Below are positions 1 to 8,434 of a stretch of DNA of 64,000 nucleotides, in pieces. How positions within the stretch are numbered: the first letter of the stretch is position 1; each line of letters starts with the position of its first letter. Below the pieces are notes generated by a model, which saw only the letters and a list, made by a program, of their open reading frames with translations, was not told the DNA's origin and made no database searches. This DNA comes from Brevundimonas lutea (GTDB lineage Bacteria > Pseudomonadota > Alphaproteobacteria > Caulobacterales > Caulobacteraceae): assembly GCF_003704105.1 (NCBI RefSeq), contig NZ_QUOQ01000005.1, positions 1 through 64,000 of the forward strand, read 5' to 3'. Position numbers and translations under genes: made by a program.

Positions 1-299
1 GCGTCGACACCTTCGTGTTCCGGTCGATCCTGGACTCGACGGTCGCTGCCTCTGATCGGATCACCGATCTGAGCGCCGGCGACATCATCGACCTGTCGGC
101 CATCGACGCCGACACCACCACCAACGGCAACCAGGCCTTCGCCTTTGTCGACGCCTTCAGCAACCAGGCCGGCCAGGCCACTCTGACCTACCAGGGCGGC
201 GTCACCCTGCTGAACCTCGACGTCAACGGAGACGGTGTCGCCGACTTCATGCTCCGCATGCAGGGCGACCACAGAGGCCATGAGGCGTGGGTTCTCTGA
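1..299 (+). CDS. C-terminal fragment of RTX/serralysin-type secreted calcium-binding protein
   Basis: The reading frame is open from the window edge (codons begin at base 3), so only about 98 C-terminal residues are present. The fragment begins with DTFVFR and continues with short beta-strand repeats and NGDGVADFMLRMQG, which is characteristic of the peptidase M10 serralysin C-terminal domain that follows glycine/aspartate RTX repeats. The extreme end (EAWVL) resembles the hydrophobic tail that acts as a type I secretion signal. The protein is therefore probably exported by an ABC/HlyD/TolC system. Whether it is a metalloprotease or another RTX protein cannot be told, because any catalytic region lies outside the window. 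A strong terminator follows. Confidence 0.8.
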   Translation, partial: VDTFVFRSILDSTVAASDRITDLSAGDIIDLSAIDADTTTNGNQAFAFVDAFSNQAGQATLTYQGGVTLLNLDVNGDGVADFMLRMQGDHRGHEAWVL

Positions 300-324
300 T
301 CGATTGCGACGATCGACGCTAAAC

Positions 325-357
325 AAAGGCGGGGCTTCGGCTCCGCCTTTTTCTTTT
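325..357 (+). terminator. Rho-independent terminator after the RTX-type gene
   Basis: A GC-rich stem (AAAGGCGG paired with CCGCCTTT, extended through a small GC helix around a TTC loop) is followed directly by a T-rich run ending near 357. It lies 26 bases beyond the stop codon. Confidence 0.85.
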
Positions 358-411
358 CTGGAACCGCCACTGTCTCAACGTCCTATTCCCTCTGCAGGCC
401 GACAGGAGAGG

Positions 412-972
412 ATGATGCTGGAGCAGCTGGAAGACACGATCGACGACGTCCGAGACCAGGCCGTCGATTTCCTGAACAGCGAGGGCCGGTCGGGCGCCCA
501 CGTCGCTCTGGGCATCGGCCTGACGCTCGGGGTGGCCCTGCTGGCCACGGCCACCGCGACCGGCGCCATCAAGCCGGCTGCAGCCCGCCGCTCTCATCGC
601 CTGCACGGCGACGCGCCCGTGACTGAGCGGCCACGCGGCCCGCTCAGCCTGGTCCTGCCGGCGGTCTTCTCCGCAACCACCCTGTCCGCCATTCGGGTGT
701 GGAACGCGCCATCGGTCCCCGCGCGGCGGTCGGCCATGCAGCTGTGGGCGCTGGCTCAGGGGGTCAACGCCACCTGGCTGGCGGCCCGGCCCCGCAGCCT
801 GCCCGGCCAGGTGCTGGCGGCCATGACCACAGCCGGTCTCGCCGCCGCCTTCGCCCATCAGGCGCGCAAGCTGGATCGCCGCGCCGGCATGCTGGCCGCG
901 CCGTTCGGGGCGGCGACCCGGATCGCCAACCGCGTCGACAAGGCGGTCGATGACCGCCCGACCGTTCACTAA
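412..972 (+). CDS. TspO/MBR-like membrane protein (degenerate)
   Basis: A 186-residue protein with an N-terminal amphipathic stretch (LEQLEDTIDDVRDQ), then several hydrophobic segments (about residues 33-55, 80-100, 110-125 and 130-150). The segments around SAIRVWNAP, LWALAQGVNATWLA and the closing APFGAATRIANRV recall TspO/MBR tryptophan-rich sensory proteins, which bind tetrapyrroles, but most of the hallmark tryptophans are missing. I chose the ATG at 412 (followed by a second ATG) because AGGAGAGG precedes it; the frame stays open further upstream but overlaps the previous gene. The TspO assignment is an inference from pattern; a generic small membrane protein is the alternative. Confidence 0.55.
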   Translation: MMLEQLEDTIDDVRDQAVDFLNSEGRSGAHVALGIGLTLGVALLATATATGAIKPAAARRSHRLHGDAPVTERPRGPLSLVLPAVFSATTLSAIRVWNAPSVPARRSAMQLWALAQGVNATWLAARPRSLPGQVLAAMTTAGLAAAFAHQARKLDRRAGMLAAPFGAATRIANRVDKAVDDRPTVH

Positions 973-1031
973 TCCGGGACTTGGCAAGATCGATTTTGCG
1001 AGGCACTCTCAAATTATAGGAGGGCTTCACC

Positions 1032-1163
1032 ATGATCGTTCTCGCTGGGGGCGCGGCCAGTCTGGTTCGTTTGATGCGGCCTGCGTCGCCGACATCGGCG
1101 TCTGTTCCCCCCGCCGCTCCGGCGGGGCCGCCGACTGTCCTGAGGCCCATCAAGGGGTTGTGA
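1032..1163 (+). CDS. Possible 43-residue small protein
   Basis: The ATG at 1032 is preceded at good spacing by TATAGGAGGGC, one of the strongest Shine-Dalgarno sequences in the window. The product begins MIVLAGGAASLVRLMRP, continues as a proline/alanine-rich stretch and ends PIKGL. It could be a short hydrophobic, membrane-associated peptide. There is no family match I can name. The evidence is the ribosome-binding site and the lack of any competing gene in this gap; codon content is unremarkable for this GC-rich genome. Confidence 0.35.
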   Translation: MIVLAGGAASLVRLMRPASPTSASVPPAAPAGPPTVLRPIKGL

Positions 1164-1193
1164 TTGCTCCCGTTCATCCGCGACCGCTAGACT
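1164..1193 (+). promoter_or_regulatory. Probable promoter of the lytic transglycosylase gene
   Basis: TTGCTC (1164-1169), an 18-base spacer, then TAGACT (1188-1193), with the start codon only 7 bases later. There is no Shine-Dalgarno before the ATG at 1201, so the transcript is probably leaderless. Confidence 0.45.
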
Positions 1194-1200
1194 CGGTCGG

Positions 1201-2478
1201 ATGAAGAAGCGCCTCCTCCTCCTGCTGTTCGTCGCCGCCTGCGCGCCGATGGCCGTCGCTCCGCCGCCGATGACGCCCGCGCCGCTGGCACCCCAACCGG
1301 CGCCCGCGCCGGCCCCGCCGCCGACACCCACCCCGGCCCCGCCGTCGGGCGGGACGGAACAGATGACCTTCGACGCCTGGAAGGCCAGCTTCCTCAGCCG
1401 CCACGGCGGGGCGAACCGCGGCGCCTTCGAGCGCGAACTGGCCGGACTGACGCCGGACATGTCGGTGGTGCGCAGCGACGGCAATCAGCCCGAATTCAGC
1501 CGCCCGGTCGGCGCCTATGTCCAGGCCGCCGCCAGCGCCGACAAGGTGCGCATGGGCAGGCAGCGGCTGGACCGCGTGCCGTGGGAGGTCGAACAGCGGC
1601 TGGGCGTGCCCAAGGAAATCCTGGTCGCCATCTGGGCTCAGGAATCCGCCTTCGGCGCCATTCAGGGCGACAAGGACGTGATCCGCTCGCTGGCCACCCT
1701 GGCCTGGGAAGGCCGCCGCCGCGACTGGGCCGAGGGCCAGCTGGCCAACGCCCTGAAGATCGTCATCGAGGGGCGCCGCGATCGGTCCGGCCTGCTCGGC
1801 TCCTGGGCCGGAGCCATGGGCCAGACCCAGTTCATGCCCGACAACTATCTGAACCTGGCCATCGATGGTGACGGCGACGGACGGGTCGACATCTGGGGCT
1901 CGGACGCCGATGCCCTGGCCTCGGCCGCGAACCTTCTCAACAAGGCCGGGTGGAAGCGCGGTCAGGGCTGGGCCTATGAGGTCGTCCTGCCGCAAGGCTT
2001 CGACTACGGGCTGGCCGACAGCGCCGAGCGGCCGTGGAGCGACTGGTCGCGGCAGGGCGTGACCCTGGCGCGCGGCGGGTCGCTGAGCACCGCCGAGGCG
2101 GCCCAACAGGCGACCATCCTATTGCCCCAGGGCGCCGACGGACCGGCATTCCTGGCCCTGCCCAACCACTACATGATCCGGCGTTATAACAACTCGGTGG
2201 CCTATGCCCTGGCCATCGGCCTGATCGCCGACGGTCTGGCCGACAAGCCCGGTCTGGTGGCGTCTTGGCCCAGCGACGAGGGCCTGTCGCGCGACCAGCG
2301 TTTCGGGGCACAACGGGCGCTTCAGGCCCTGGGCTACGATCCCGGCGGCGTGGACGGCGTGATCGGCGCGGGCACCCGTCGCGCCCTCAAGGCCTGGCAA
2401 CAGGCCAATGGCGTGCGCGCCGACGGCTATCTGTCCTCCTATCTCGCCGACACCCTGATCGCCGCGGCGAATCGATAG
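1201..2478 (+). CDS. Lytic murein transglycosylase, MltB family lipoprotein
   Basis: A 425-residue protein predicted to cleave the MurNAc-GlcNAc bond of peptidoglycan, releasing 1,6-anhydroMurNAc ends. A lipoprotein signal peptide ends at the lipobox VAAC (Cys14), followed by a Pro/Ala-rich linker to about residue 52. The SLT_2/MltB domain covers roughly 55-345; the catalytic glutamate is Glu148 in WAQESAFG, and GAMGQTQFMP and the acidic DGDGDGRVDIW loop are typical of the family. A peptidoglycan-binding type 1 domain closes the protein (about 360-425). It should sit at the periplasmic face of a membrane. The GC-rich promoter region suggests a leaderless start. Confidence 0.92.
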   Translation: MKKRLLLLLFVAACAPMAVAPPPMTPAPLAPQPAPAPAPPPTPTPAPPSGGTEQMTFDAWKASFLSRHGGANRGAFERELAGLTPDMSVVRSDGNQPEFSRPVGAYVQAAASADKVRMGRQRLDRVPWEVEQRLGVPKEILVAIWAQESAFGAIQGDKDVIRSLATLAWEGRRRDWAEGQLANALKIVIEGRRDRSGLLGSWAGAMGQTQFMPDNYLNLAIDGDGDGRVDIWGSDADALASAANLLNKAGWKRGQGWAYEVVLPQGFDYGLADSAERPWSDWSRQGVTLARGGSLSTAEAAQQATILLPQGADGPAFLALPNHYMIRRYNNSVAYALAIGLIADGLADKPGLVASWPSDEGLSRDQRFGAQRALQALGYDPGGVDGVIGAGTRRALKAWQQANGVRADGYLSSYLADTLIAAANR

Positions 2479-2489
2479 TCGCAGCGGGG

Positions 2490-2518
2490 ATGACGCGGGG
2501 GGTCAGAGCCCCTACCTT
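2490..2518 (+). promoter_or_regulatory. Leaderless promoter of tldD
   Basis: ATGACG (2490-2495), a 17-base spacer, TACCTT (2513-2518), then 6 bases to the ATG at 2525. No Shine-Dalgarno is present. The arrangement is the same as at nadE, hemE and zur in this window. Confidence 0.55.
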
Positions 2519-2524
2519 TCGGCC

Positions 2525-3955
2525 ATGACCGTTCATGTGCCGACCCCGCCCATCCTCGACCACGCCGGCGTCGATCCCGATCGCGCCCTGGGCCTTTTGA
2601 AAGGCGCGCTGGACGGCGCCGACGACGGCGAGCTGTTCCTGGAGCGGTCCGAGAGCGAGGCTCTGCTCTTCGACGATGGGCGTCTGAAGGCGGCCAACTA
2701 CGACGCCACCGAGGGTTTCGGGCTTCGCGTCGTGGCCAATGAGACGGCCGGCTACGCCCACGCCAACGAGATTTCCGAGGCCGCCATCGGCCGCGCGGCC
2801 GACGCCGCCGCCCTGGCCAAGCGCGGCTATTCCGGCGTCGCCGCCGAGGCCCCGCGCGCCACCAACCAGAAGCTTTATGGCGACCAGGACATCCTCGCCG
2901 CGCCGGACTTCGCCGAGAAGATCGCCCTTTTGCAGGAGATCGACGCCTATGCCCGCGCCAGGGATCCGCGCGTGGTACAAGTCTCGGCCTCGCTGGTCGG
3001 AGAGCGTCGCCATGTGGAGATCCTGCGCGGCGACGGCCGGTCGTTCCGTGATGTGCGCCCGCTGGTCCGGGTCAATATCGCCGTGACGGTGGAAAAGGAC
3101 GGCCGGCGCGAGAGCGCGGGCACGGGCGCCGGCGGGCGTTCGACCTTCGAGACCTTCGTCGCCCCCGACCGCTGGCGCGCCCAGGCCGACGAGGCCCTGC
3201 GCCAGGCCCTGGTCAATCTGGAGGCCGTCGATTGCCCGGCCGGAGAGATGGACGTGGTCCTGGGCCCCGGCTGGCCCGGCGTGCTGCTGCACGAGGCGGT
3301 GGGCCACGGGTTTGAGGGCGACTTTCACCGCAAGGGCTCGTCGGTCTTCAACGGCATGATGGGCAAACGGGTGGCGGCGCCCGGTGTGACCGTGGTCGAC
3401 GACGGCTCGATCTCGGGCCGCCGCGGCTCGCTCAGTGTAGACGACGAGGGCACCCCGACCGGTCGCACCGTTCTGATCGAGGACGGGATCATGGTCGGAC
3501 TGATGCACGACCGGATGAGCGCGCGACTGATGGGCCAGACCGCCACCGGCAACGGGCGGCGCCAGTCCTATGCCCACGTGCCCATGCCGCGCATGACCAA
3601 CACCTTCATGGAGGGCGGTTCGGGCTCGCTGGAGGAGATGATCGCCTCGACCAAACGCGGGCTCTATGCGGTCAATTTTGGCGGCGGCCAGGTGGATATC
3701 ACCAACGGCAAGTTCGTCTTCCAGTGCACCGAGGCCTATCTGATCGAGGACGGCAAGGTGACCCGCCCGGTGCGCGGCGCCACCCTGATCGGCGACGGGG
3801 CGACGGTGATGTCGAACATCACCATGATCGGAAACGACTTCGACTTCGACCCCGGCGTCGGCACCTGCGGCAAGGCCGGCCAGGGCGTCCCCGTCGGCAT
3901 CGGCCAGCCCAGCCTCAAGATCGGGGGTCTGACTGTAGGCGGGACGGCGGTTTAG
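2525..3955 (+). CDS. tldD: Metalloprotease TldD
   Basis: A 476-residue cytoplasmic zinc metalloprotease of the TldD/PmbA family. In bacteria where it has been studied it forms a heterodimer with TldE/PmbA that degrades unfolded peptides and processes microcin or toxin-antitoxin substrates. The zinc-binding motif HEAVGHGFEGD lies at residues 256-266 and the length matches the family. The downstream block with GNGRRQSYAHVPMPRMTNTF and the C-terminal GTCGKAGQGVPVGIGQP is typical of TldD rather than of the partner subunit, which lies outside the window. It has its own probable leaderless promoter and is separated from the next gene by only 28 bases. Confidence 0.95.
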   Translation: MTVHVPTPPILDHAGVDPDRALGLLKGALDGADDGELFLERSESEALLFDDGRLKAANYDATEGFGLRVVANETAGYAHANEISEAAIGRAADAAALAKRGYSGVAAEAPRATNQKLYGDQDILAAPDFAEKIALLQEIDAYARARDPRVVQVSASLVGERRHVEILRGDGRSFRDVRPLVRVNIAVTVEKDGRRESAGTGAGGRSTFETFVAPDRWRAQADEALRQALVNLEAVDCPAGEMDVVLGPGWPGVLLHEAVGHGFEGDFHRKGSSVFNGMMGKRVAAPGVTVVDDGSISGRRGSLSVDDEGTPTGRTVLIEDGIMVGLMHDRMSARLMGQTATGNGRRQSYAHVPMPRMTNTFMEGGSGSLEEMIASTKRGLYAVNFGGGQVDITNGKFVFQCTEAYLIEDGKVTRPVRGATLIGDGATVMSNITMIGNDFDFDPGVGTCGKAGQGVPVGIGQPSLKIGGLTVGGTAV

Positions 3956-3983
3956 GAGCCGGGAGAAGGAGCGGAGAAGCCCG

Positions 3984-4394
3984 TTGCGAAACCTCGGCAT
4001 CCTGACTGCGATCTTGGTGGCGTTGGCGACGCCGGTTCGGGCTCACGAGTTCGTTGACTATTTCGATTATGGCCGCACGGAGCTGTCGCCCGCCGGCTAT
4101 CGAATGGTTCGATCCGTCTTCCATTACGCCCAAGGAACTACACCCCGGCGCATCGTGATTTCCGGCCACATGGACACGATGGAGGATATCGAGTTCTCCG
4201 ATGAGCTAAGCCGCAGGCGGGCCCAGTCTGTCGCAAGCGAACTGGTCGTACTCGGCATCGACCCGTCGGTGATCGTCATCGAAGGTCGCGGCGCGTCCAC
4301 CCTGGCGCGCCCCACGCCTCCCAACGCCGAAGAACGGCTGAACCGACGCGTCGTCGTGACCATGACAGTCGCAGACAGCCGGGATCGCCCATGA
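3984..4394 (+). CDS. Small secreted OmpA-domain-like protein
   Basis: A 136-residue protein with a signal peptide (cleavage probably after PVRA, residue 20). The rest resembles one OmpA C-terminal domain: RIVISGHMDTMED, an SRRRAQSVASELVVLGI helix, VIVIEGRG and the closing NRRVVVTM. This domain normally binds peptidoglycan in the periplasm. The usual preceding membrane barrel or lipobox is missing, so it would be a soluble periplasmic form. The start is TTG at 3984, 8 bases after a GGAG, and is somewhat uncertain. It follows tldD closely and may be co-transcribed. Confidence 0.7.
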   Translation: MRNLGILTAILVALATPVRAHEFVDYFDYGRTELSPAGYRMVRSVFHYAQGTTPRRIVISGHMDTMEDIEFSDELSRRRAQSVASELVVLGIDPSVIVIEGRGASTLARPTPPNAEERLNRRVVVTMTVADSRDRP

Positions 4395-4437
4395 CCTGCA
4401 TCCACCTCGGCGCCGGCGCCCGGACACAGGTCAGGCC

Positions 4438-4806
4438 ATGACCAGGAAGCTTCCAGGATTGTGGTGGGCGGCGCCTGGGAGTTTTCAGGCCCTGATCGGC
4501 CGTGCAAGGCTGCGCGAAACCGTGGAGGCCTACTGGCAGACGCCCCTCGTTTGGCGACAGGCTCGGCTTGCGGACTGGCCTTCCGGCGACGTTCTCTGCG
4601 GCGAGTTCGTCCATGCAAAGGAAGATGGGTCCGGATTCACCTCGGACCTAGGCCGGACGCGCCTGTTTCTTGCGCCCGGCGAATGGGGTGAGAGTGAGTG
4701 GCAACTGGCCGAAACGGATCTGGAGACGGGTCGCTGGCGCTATCTCGGGGATATCTATCCTCTCTCGTCAGAATGGGTCATGCCCGTGCCGGGGGGTCTT
4801 TCCTGA
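4438..4806 (+). CDS. Hypothetical protein, 122 residues
   Basis: An unrecognised protein rich in tryptophan, arginine and acidic residues (for example KLPGLWWAAPGSFQ, EAYWQTPLVWRQ, GEWGESEWQLAETD). There is no signal peptide or membrane helix. The start at 4438 has CAGGTCAGG just upstream. It lies 43 bases after the OmpA-like gene and 41 bases before the DUF72 gene, on the same strand. I do not assign a function. Confidence 0.55.
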   Translation: MTRKLPGLWWAAPGSFQALIGRARLRETVEAYWQTPLVWRQARLADWPSGDVLCGEFVHAKEDGSGFTSDLGRTRLFLAPGEWGESEWQLAETDLETGRWRYLGDIYPLSSEWVMPVPGGLS

Positions 4807-4847
4807 TCCGCCGAAGCTGTCGGCGTTCATTAGCGAGATGAAGAATC

Positions 4848-5651
4848 ATGGGATCTGCAATCCGCATCGGCATCGGCGGCTGGACCTATGAGCCGTGGCG
4901 GGGCGTGTTTTACCCCGAGGGGCTGACCCAGAAGCGCGAGCTGGAGTTCGCCAGTCGGGCGCTGACCTCCATCGAGATCAACGGCACATACTATTCGACC
5001 TTCAAGCCCGACAGCTGGATGAAGTGGCGCGACGAGACGCCCGACGGCTTCGTCTTCGCGGTCAAGGCCAGCCGCTATTGCACCAATCGCAAGGTGCTGA
5101 GCGACGGCAAGGAGAGCTTCGACCGGTTCCTGGATCAGGGGCTGACGGCGCTGGGCGACAAGTTGGGGCCGATCAACTGGCAGTTCATGGCCACCAAGAA
5201 GTTCGACGCGGGGGATTTCGAGGGCTTCCTGAAACTGTTGCCCAGGGAAAAGGACGGACTGCGTCTGCGCCACGCCCTGGAGGTCCGAAATCCAACCTTC
5301 GACACCCAGCAATTCTACGATCTGGCGGCGAAGTATGGAGCGGCCATCGTCTATGCCGAGGACGACGAGGCGCCGGAGTGGCCCCGCATCGACCGGGCGA
5401 CCGCCGACTTCCGCTACGCACGGCTGATGTCGAGCCGTGAGGACGAGCCGACCGGCATGACCGACGCCGAACTGGACGCCGCGGCAAATCGGCTGAAGGG
5501 TTGGGCCGTGAGCGGCGACGTCTTCGCCTACATGATCGCGGGGGCCAAGGTCAGGAACCCGGCTGCCGCCGAAGCGCTGATCAAGCGTGTCGTTAAGCCA
5601 GGGAGCCGCGGTCATGACGGACCAGACGGAGATCGATCAGCTTCGGCGTGA
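4848..5651 (+). CDS. DUF72 family protein
   Basis: A 267-residue member of the DUF72 (YecE-like) TIM-barrel family, whose biochemical role is not established. Typical elements are IRIGIGGWTYEPWRGVFYP at the start, SIEINGTYYSTFKPDSW, FVFAVKASRYCTN and the later ALEVRNPTF. No secretion signal is seen, so it is cytoplasmic. The last 38 bases overlap the start of the next gene, which suggests translational coupling. Confidence 0.85.
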   Translation: MGSAIRIGIGGWTYEPWRGVFYPEGLTQKRELEFASRALTSIEINGTYYSTFKPDSWMKWRDETPDGFVFAVKASRYCTNRKVLSDGKESFDRFLDQGLTALGDKLGPINWQFMATKKFDAGDFEGFLKLLPREKDGLRLRHALEVRNPTFDTQQFYDLAAKYGAAIVYAEDDEAPEWPRIDRATADFRYARLMSSREDEPTGMTDAELDAAANRLKGWAVSGDVFAYMIAGAKVRNPAAAEALIKRVVKPGSRGHDGPDGDRSASA

Positions 5652-6273
5652 GATGCGCGGCCTCAAACTCTATGCGCTCGCGGCCACGGTGGTGATGGTG
5701 GGCGCGGGCGTTGCAGCCTTTTCGCAGCAGGCCGAACCCGCCGTCTTTGACCGGCTGACTGCCCAGCGGATCGATATCGTCGAGCCCGACGGCACTCTCC
5801 GCGCCGTCCTGACCTCCGACGCCGCAACCCCCGGCCCGATCATCGACGGTCGGGAGGGAACGCGAAACATGCCGGTGTCCGGACTTATCCTCTTCGATCA
5901 CGAAGGCGACGAGATCGGCGGTTACGCGTCTGGCCGAAACGCCCAGGGTGACATCATGGTCCACACGATGGACTTCGGACAGAGCGAGGCCCTGGCCAGC
6001 TTTCGGCGCATCGATGCTGAGGGTCGCGGCTCGGTCGGCATTTTCCTGAATGACCAGCCGCCGGCAGATATGCTGTCTCGCGAAGCCACCCAAATCGACT
6101 GGGGACGAATCAAGCTCCAGACACCGGAACGCAACGCCGAAATCCTGATGACCGACACCCAGCAGCGGCCGCGCATCCGCCTGGTCGTCGATGCCGAAGA
6201 TAACGCGCGGATCGAGGTGCTGGACGCCCAGGGTGGGGTTGTGTTCCGCGCACCGGACACAGGCGGCGGCTGA
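5614..6273 (+). CDS. Hypothetical membrane-anchored protein
   Basis: A 219-residue protein from the ATG at 5614 (AGGGAG upstream; a GTG at 5587 is an alternative). It has an acidic cytoplasmic N-terminus, one membrane helix at about residues 15-37, then an outside domain of repeated beta-hairpin-like units of the form R-I-x-I-V-x-x-D-G-x-x-R (ERIDIVEPDGTLRAVLTSD is a good example, repeated later as RIRLVVDAEDNARIEVLD). I do not recognise the family. The start overlaps the DUF72 gene by 38 bases. Confidence 0.65.
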   Translation: MTDQTEIDQLRREMRGLKLYALAATVVMVGAGVAAFSQQAEPAVFDRLTAQRIDIVEPDGTLRAVLTSDAATPGPIIDGREGTRNMPVSGLILFDHEGDEIGGYASGRNAQGDIMVHTMDFGQSEALASFRRIDAEGRGSVGIFLNDQPPADMLSREATQIDWGRIKLQTPERNAEILMTDTQQRPRIRLVVDAEDNARIEVLDAQGGVVFRAPDTGGG

Positions 6274-6289
6274 GCGATCGTCCCCTGAC

Positions 6290-6318
6290 GTGACGCCGCG
6301 CCCGCCGGCCCCTACATT
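6290..6318 (+). promoter_or_regulatory. Leaderless promoter of nadE
   Basis: GTGACG (6290-6295), a 17-base spacer, TACATT (6313-6318), then 6 bases to the ATG at 6325. There is no Shine-Dalgarno. The -10 region and following bases (CCCCTACNTTCG) are almost identical to those before tldD. Confidence 0.55.
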
Positions 6319-6324
6319 CGTCGC

Positions 6325-8379
6325 ATGGCCAGGCCCCACCCCTTTCACGTCCCCGCGACCCACGGCTTCGTCCGCGTGGCCGCCGCCACGCCCGTGGTCC
6401 ACACCGCCGACCCGGCCGCCAACGCCGAAGAACACCTCACGCTGATCCGCGAGGCGGGCGAACGCGGCTGCGATCTGGTCGTCTTCCCGGAGCTGAGCCT
6501 GTCGGCCTACGCCATCGACGACCTGCTGATGCAGGACGCCCTGCTGGACGAAATCGAGCGCCAGATCGAGCGGGCGGCGGCGGCCACCGAGGATGCGGGC
6601 CTGGCGGCGGTGTTCGGTGCGCCGGTGCGGCTGGGCGACCGGCTCTACAACTGCGGCGTCGTGGCGGCCAACGGCGAGGTGCGGGGCGTGGTCCCCAAGA
6701 CCTATCTGCCGAACTATCGCGAGTATTATGAGAAACGCTGGTTCGCCTCGGGCGCCGAGGTCCGCTCTGGCGGCCAGGCGGTCAAGCTGAACGGCGAGTG
6801 GCGGCTGTTCGGAACGGACCTGCTGTTCGAGGCCGACAACCGGCCGGGGTTCGTGTTCGGGGTCGAAGTCTGCGAGGACTTCTGGGCGCCGCTGCCGCCC
6901 TCGACGCGCCAGGCCCTGGCCGGGGCGCGCATCCTGACCAATCTGTCGGCCTCCAACGTCCTGATCGGCAAGGCGGAGGACCGGGCGTTGCTGTGCGCCA
7001 GCCAGTCGGCGCGGGCCATGGCGGCCTATGTTTTCGCGGCTTCGGGCTGGGGCGAGTCCACCACCGATCTGGCCTGGGACGGCCAGGCGATGATCCACGA
7101 GCTGGGCGCCTGTCTGGCCTCGGGCGAACGGTTTGCCCTGAAGAGCCACCTCACCGTCGCCGACGTCGATGTGGCGCGCATCGGCGGCGATCGGTTGCGG
7201 AACGGCACCTTCGCCGACGCCGGCCGGTTCGAGCTGGGCGACCACGCCTTCGAGACAGTGCTGTTCGAGGCGCGTGAGGTGCCGGCGGCGAGCGACCTGA
7301 TCCGGCCACTGGACCGCTTCCCCTATGTTCCGGACGACCCGGCGCGGCTGGATCAGGACTGCTACGAGGCCTTCAACATCCAGGTCCAGGGCCTGATGCG
7401 GCGCATGACGGCGACCGGGGCCAAGCGGCTGGTCATCGGCGTTTCGGGCGGTCTGGACTCGACCCAGGCCCTGCTGGTGGCCTGTCGCGCCTTTGACCGG
7501 CTGGATCTGCGGAGGACGGGCATCCTCGGCTACACCCTGCCGGGCTTCGCCACCTCGGACGGGACCAAGGCCAACGCCTGGGCGCTGATGAAGGCGCTGG
7601 GGATCACCGGCGCCGAGATCGACATCCGGCCAACCGCCGAATTGATGCTGAAGGAGATCGGCCATCCCTTTGCGGCGGGCGAGCCGGTGCACGACATCAC
7701 CTTCGAGAACGTCCAGGCGGGCCTCAGGACCGACTATCTGTTCCGCCTGGCCAACCAGAACCGGGGCTTCGTGCTCGGCACCGGCGACCTGTCGGAGCTG
7801 GCCCTGGGCTGGTCGACCTATGGCGTCGGCGACCACATGAGCCACTACAACGTCAACGGCGGGGTGGCGAAGACCCTGATCCGCCACCTGATCCGCTGGG
7901 TGGCCGATCGCGAACTGGTCGGCGTGGAGGCCGTGCCGGTGCTGCGCGGCATCCTCGACACGGAAATCTCGCCCGAACTGGTGCCGGCCCAGGACGGCCA
8001 GATCCAGTCGACCGAGGGAACGGTCGGCCCCTATGCGCTGAACGACTTCTTCCTGTTCCACATCACCCGCTACGGCATGACGCCGTCCAAGGTCGCCTGG
8101 CTGGCGCATCAGGCGTGGAAGGACGCCTCGCGCGGCGACTGGCCCGCCGGCACGCCCGAGGCCGAGAAGGTCGAATACGACCTCGGCACGATAAAGACCT
8201 GGCTGCGCAAATTCCTGATCCGTTTCTTCCAGACCAGCCAGTTCAAGCGCTCGGCCGTGCCGAACGGGCCCAAGGTGGTGACCGGCGGCTCCCTGTCGCC
8301 GCGCGGAGACTGGCGCGCGCCGTCAGACGCCACCGCCCGGGTGTGGCTGGACGAGCTCGAGACGAACGTCCCCGACTGA
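6325..8379 (+). CDS. nadE: Glutamine-dependent NAD+ synthetase
   Basis: A 684-residue two-domain enzyme that makes NAD+ from deamido-NAD+, ATP and glutamine-derived ammonia, the last step of NAD synthesis. The N-terminal nitrilase-fold glutaminase carries the Glu56 (FPELSLSAY), Lys125 (VVPKTYLPN) and Cys183 (EVCEDFW) triad. The C-terminal synthetase has the ATP pyrophosphatase loop SGGLDST at 374-380 and the later [12 protein letters not shown]. The length and domain order match the long glutamine-dependent form found in mycobacteria and many Proteobacteria. The gene is convergent with the M16 peptidase gene and has its own leaderless-type promoter. Confidence 0.96.
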   Translation: MARPHPFHVPATHGFVRVAAATPVVHTADPAANAEEHLTLIREAGERGCDLVVFPELSLSAYAIDDLLMQDALLDEIERQIERAAAATEDAGLAAVFGAPVRLGDRLYNCGVVAANGEVRGVVPKTYLPNYREYYEKRWFASGAEVRSGGQAVKLNGEWRLFGTDLLFEADNRPGFVFGVEVCEDFWAPLPPSTRQALAGARILTNLSASNVLIGKAEDRALLCASQSARAMAAYVFAASGWGESTTDLAWDGQAMIHELGACLASGERFALKSHLTVADVDVARIGGDRLRNGTFADAGRFELGDHAFETVLFEAREVPAASDLIRPLDRFPYVPDDPARLDQDCYEAFNIQVQGLMRRMTATGAKRLVIGVSGGLDSTQALLVACRAFDRLDLRRTGILGYTLPGFATSDGTKANAWALMKALGITGAEIDIRPTAELMLKEIGHPFAAGEPVHDITFENVQAGLRTDYLFRLANQNRGFVLGTGDLSELALGWSTYGVGDHMSHYNVNGGVAKTLIRHLIRWVADRELVGVEAVPVLRGILDTEISPELVPAQDGQIQSTEGTVGPYALNDFFLFHITRYGMTPSKVAWLAHQAWKDASRGDWPAGTPEAEKVEYDLGTIKTWLRKFLIRFFQTSQFKRSAVPNGPKVVTGGSLSPRGDWRAPSDATARVWLDELETNVPD

Positions 8380-8396
8380 CTCTCCCGGCGGACTAT

Positions 8397-8424
8397 CGGC
8401 GGCGCCTTTCGCGAAACGCCGCCG
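8397..8424. terminator. Hairpin between converging nadE and M16 peptidase genes
   Basis: CGGCGGCG and CGCCGCCG pair around a further self-complementary TTTCGCGAAA. The T-run on either strand is weak, so it may act as an mRNA 3' end for both genes rather than as a strong intrinsic terminator. Confidence 0.45.
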
Positions 8425-8434
8425 ACGTTTCCGA

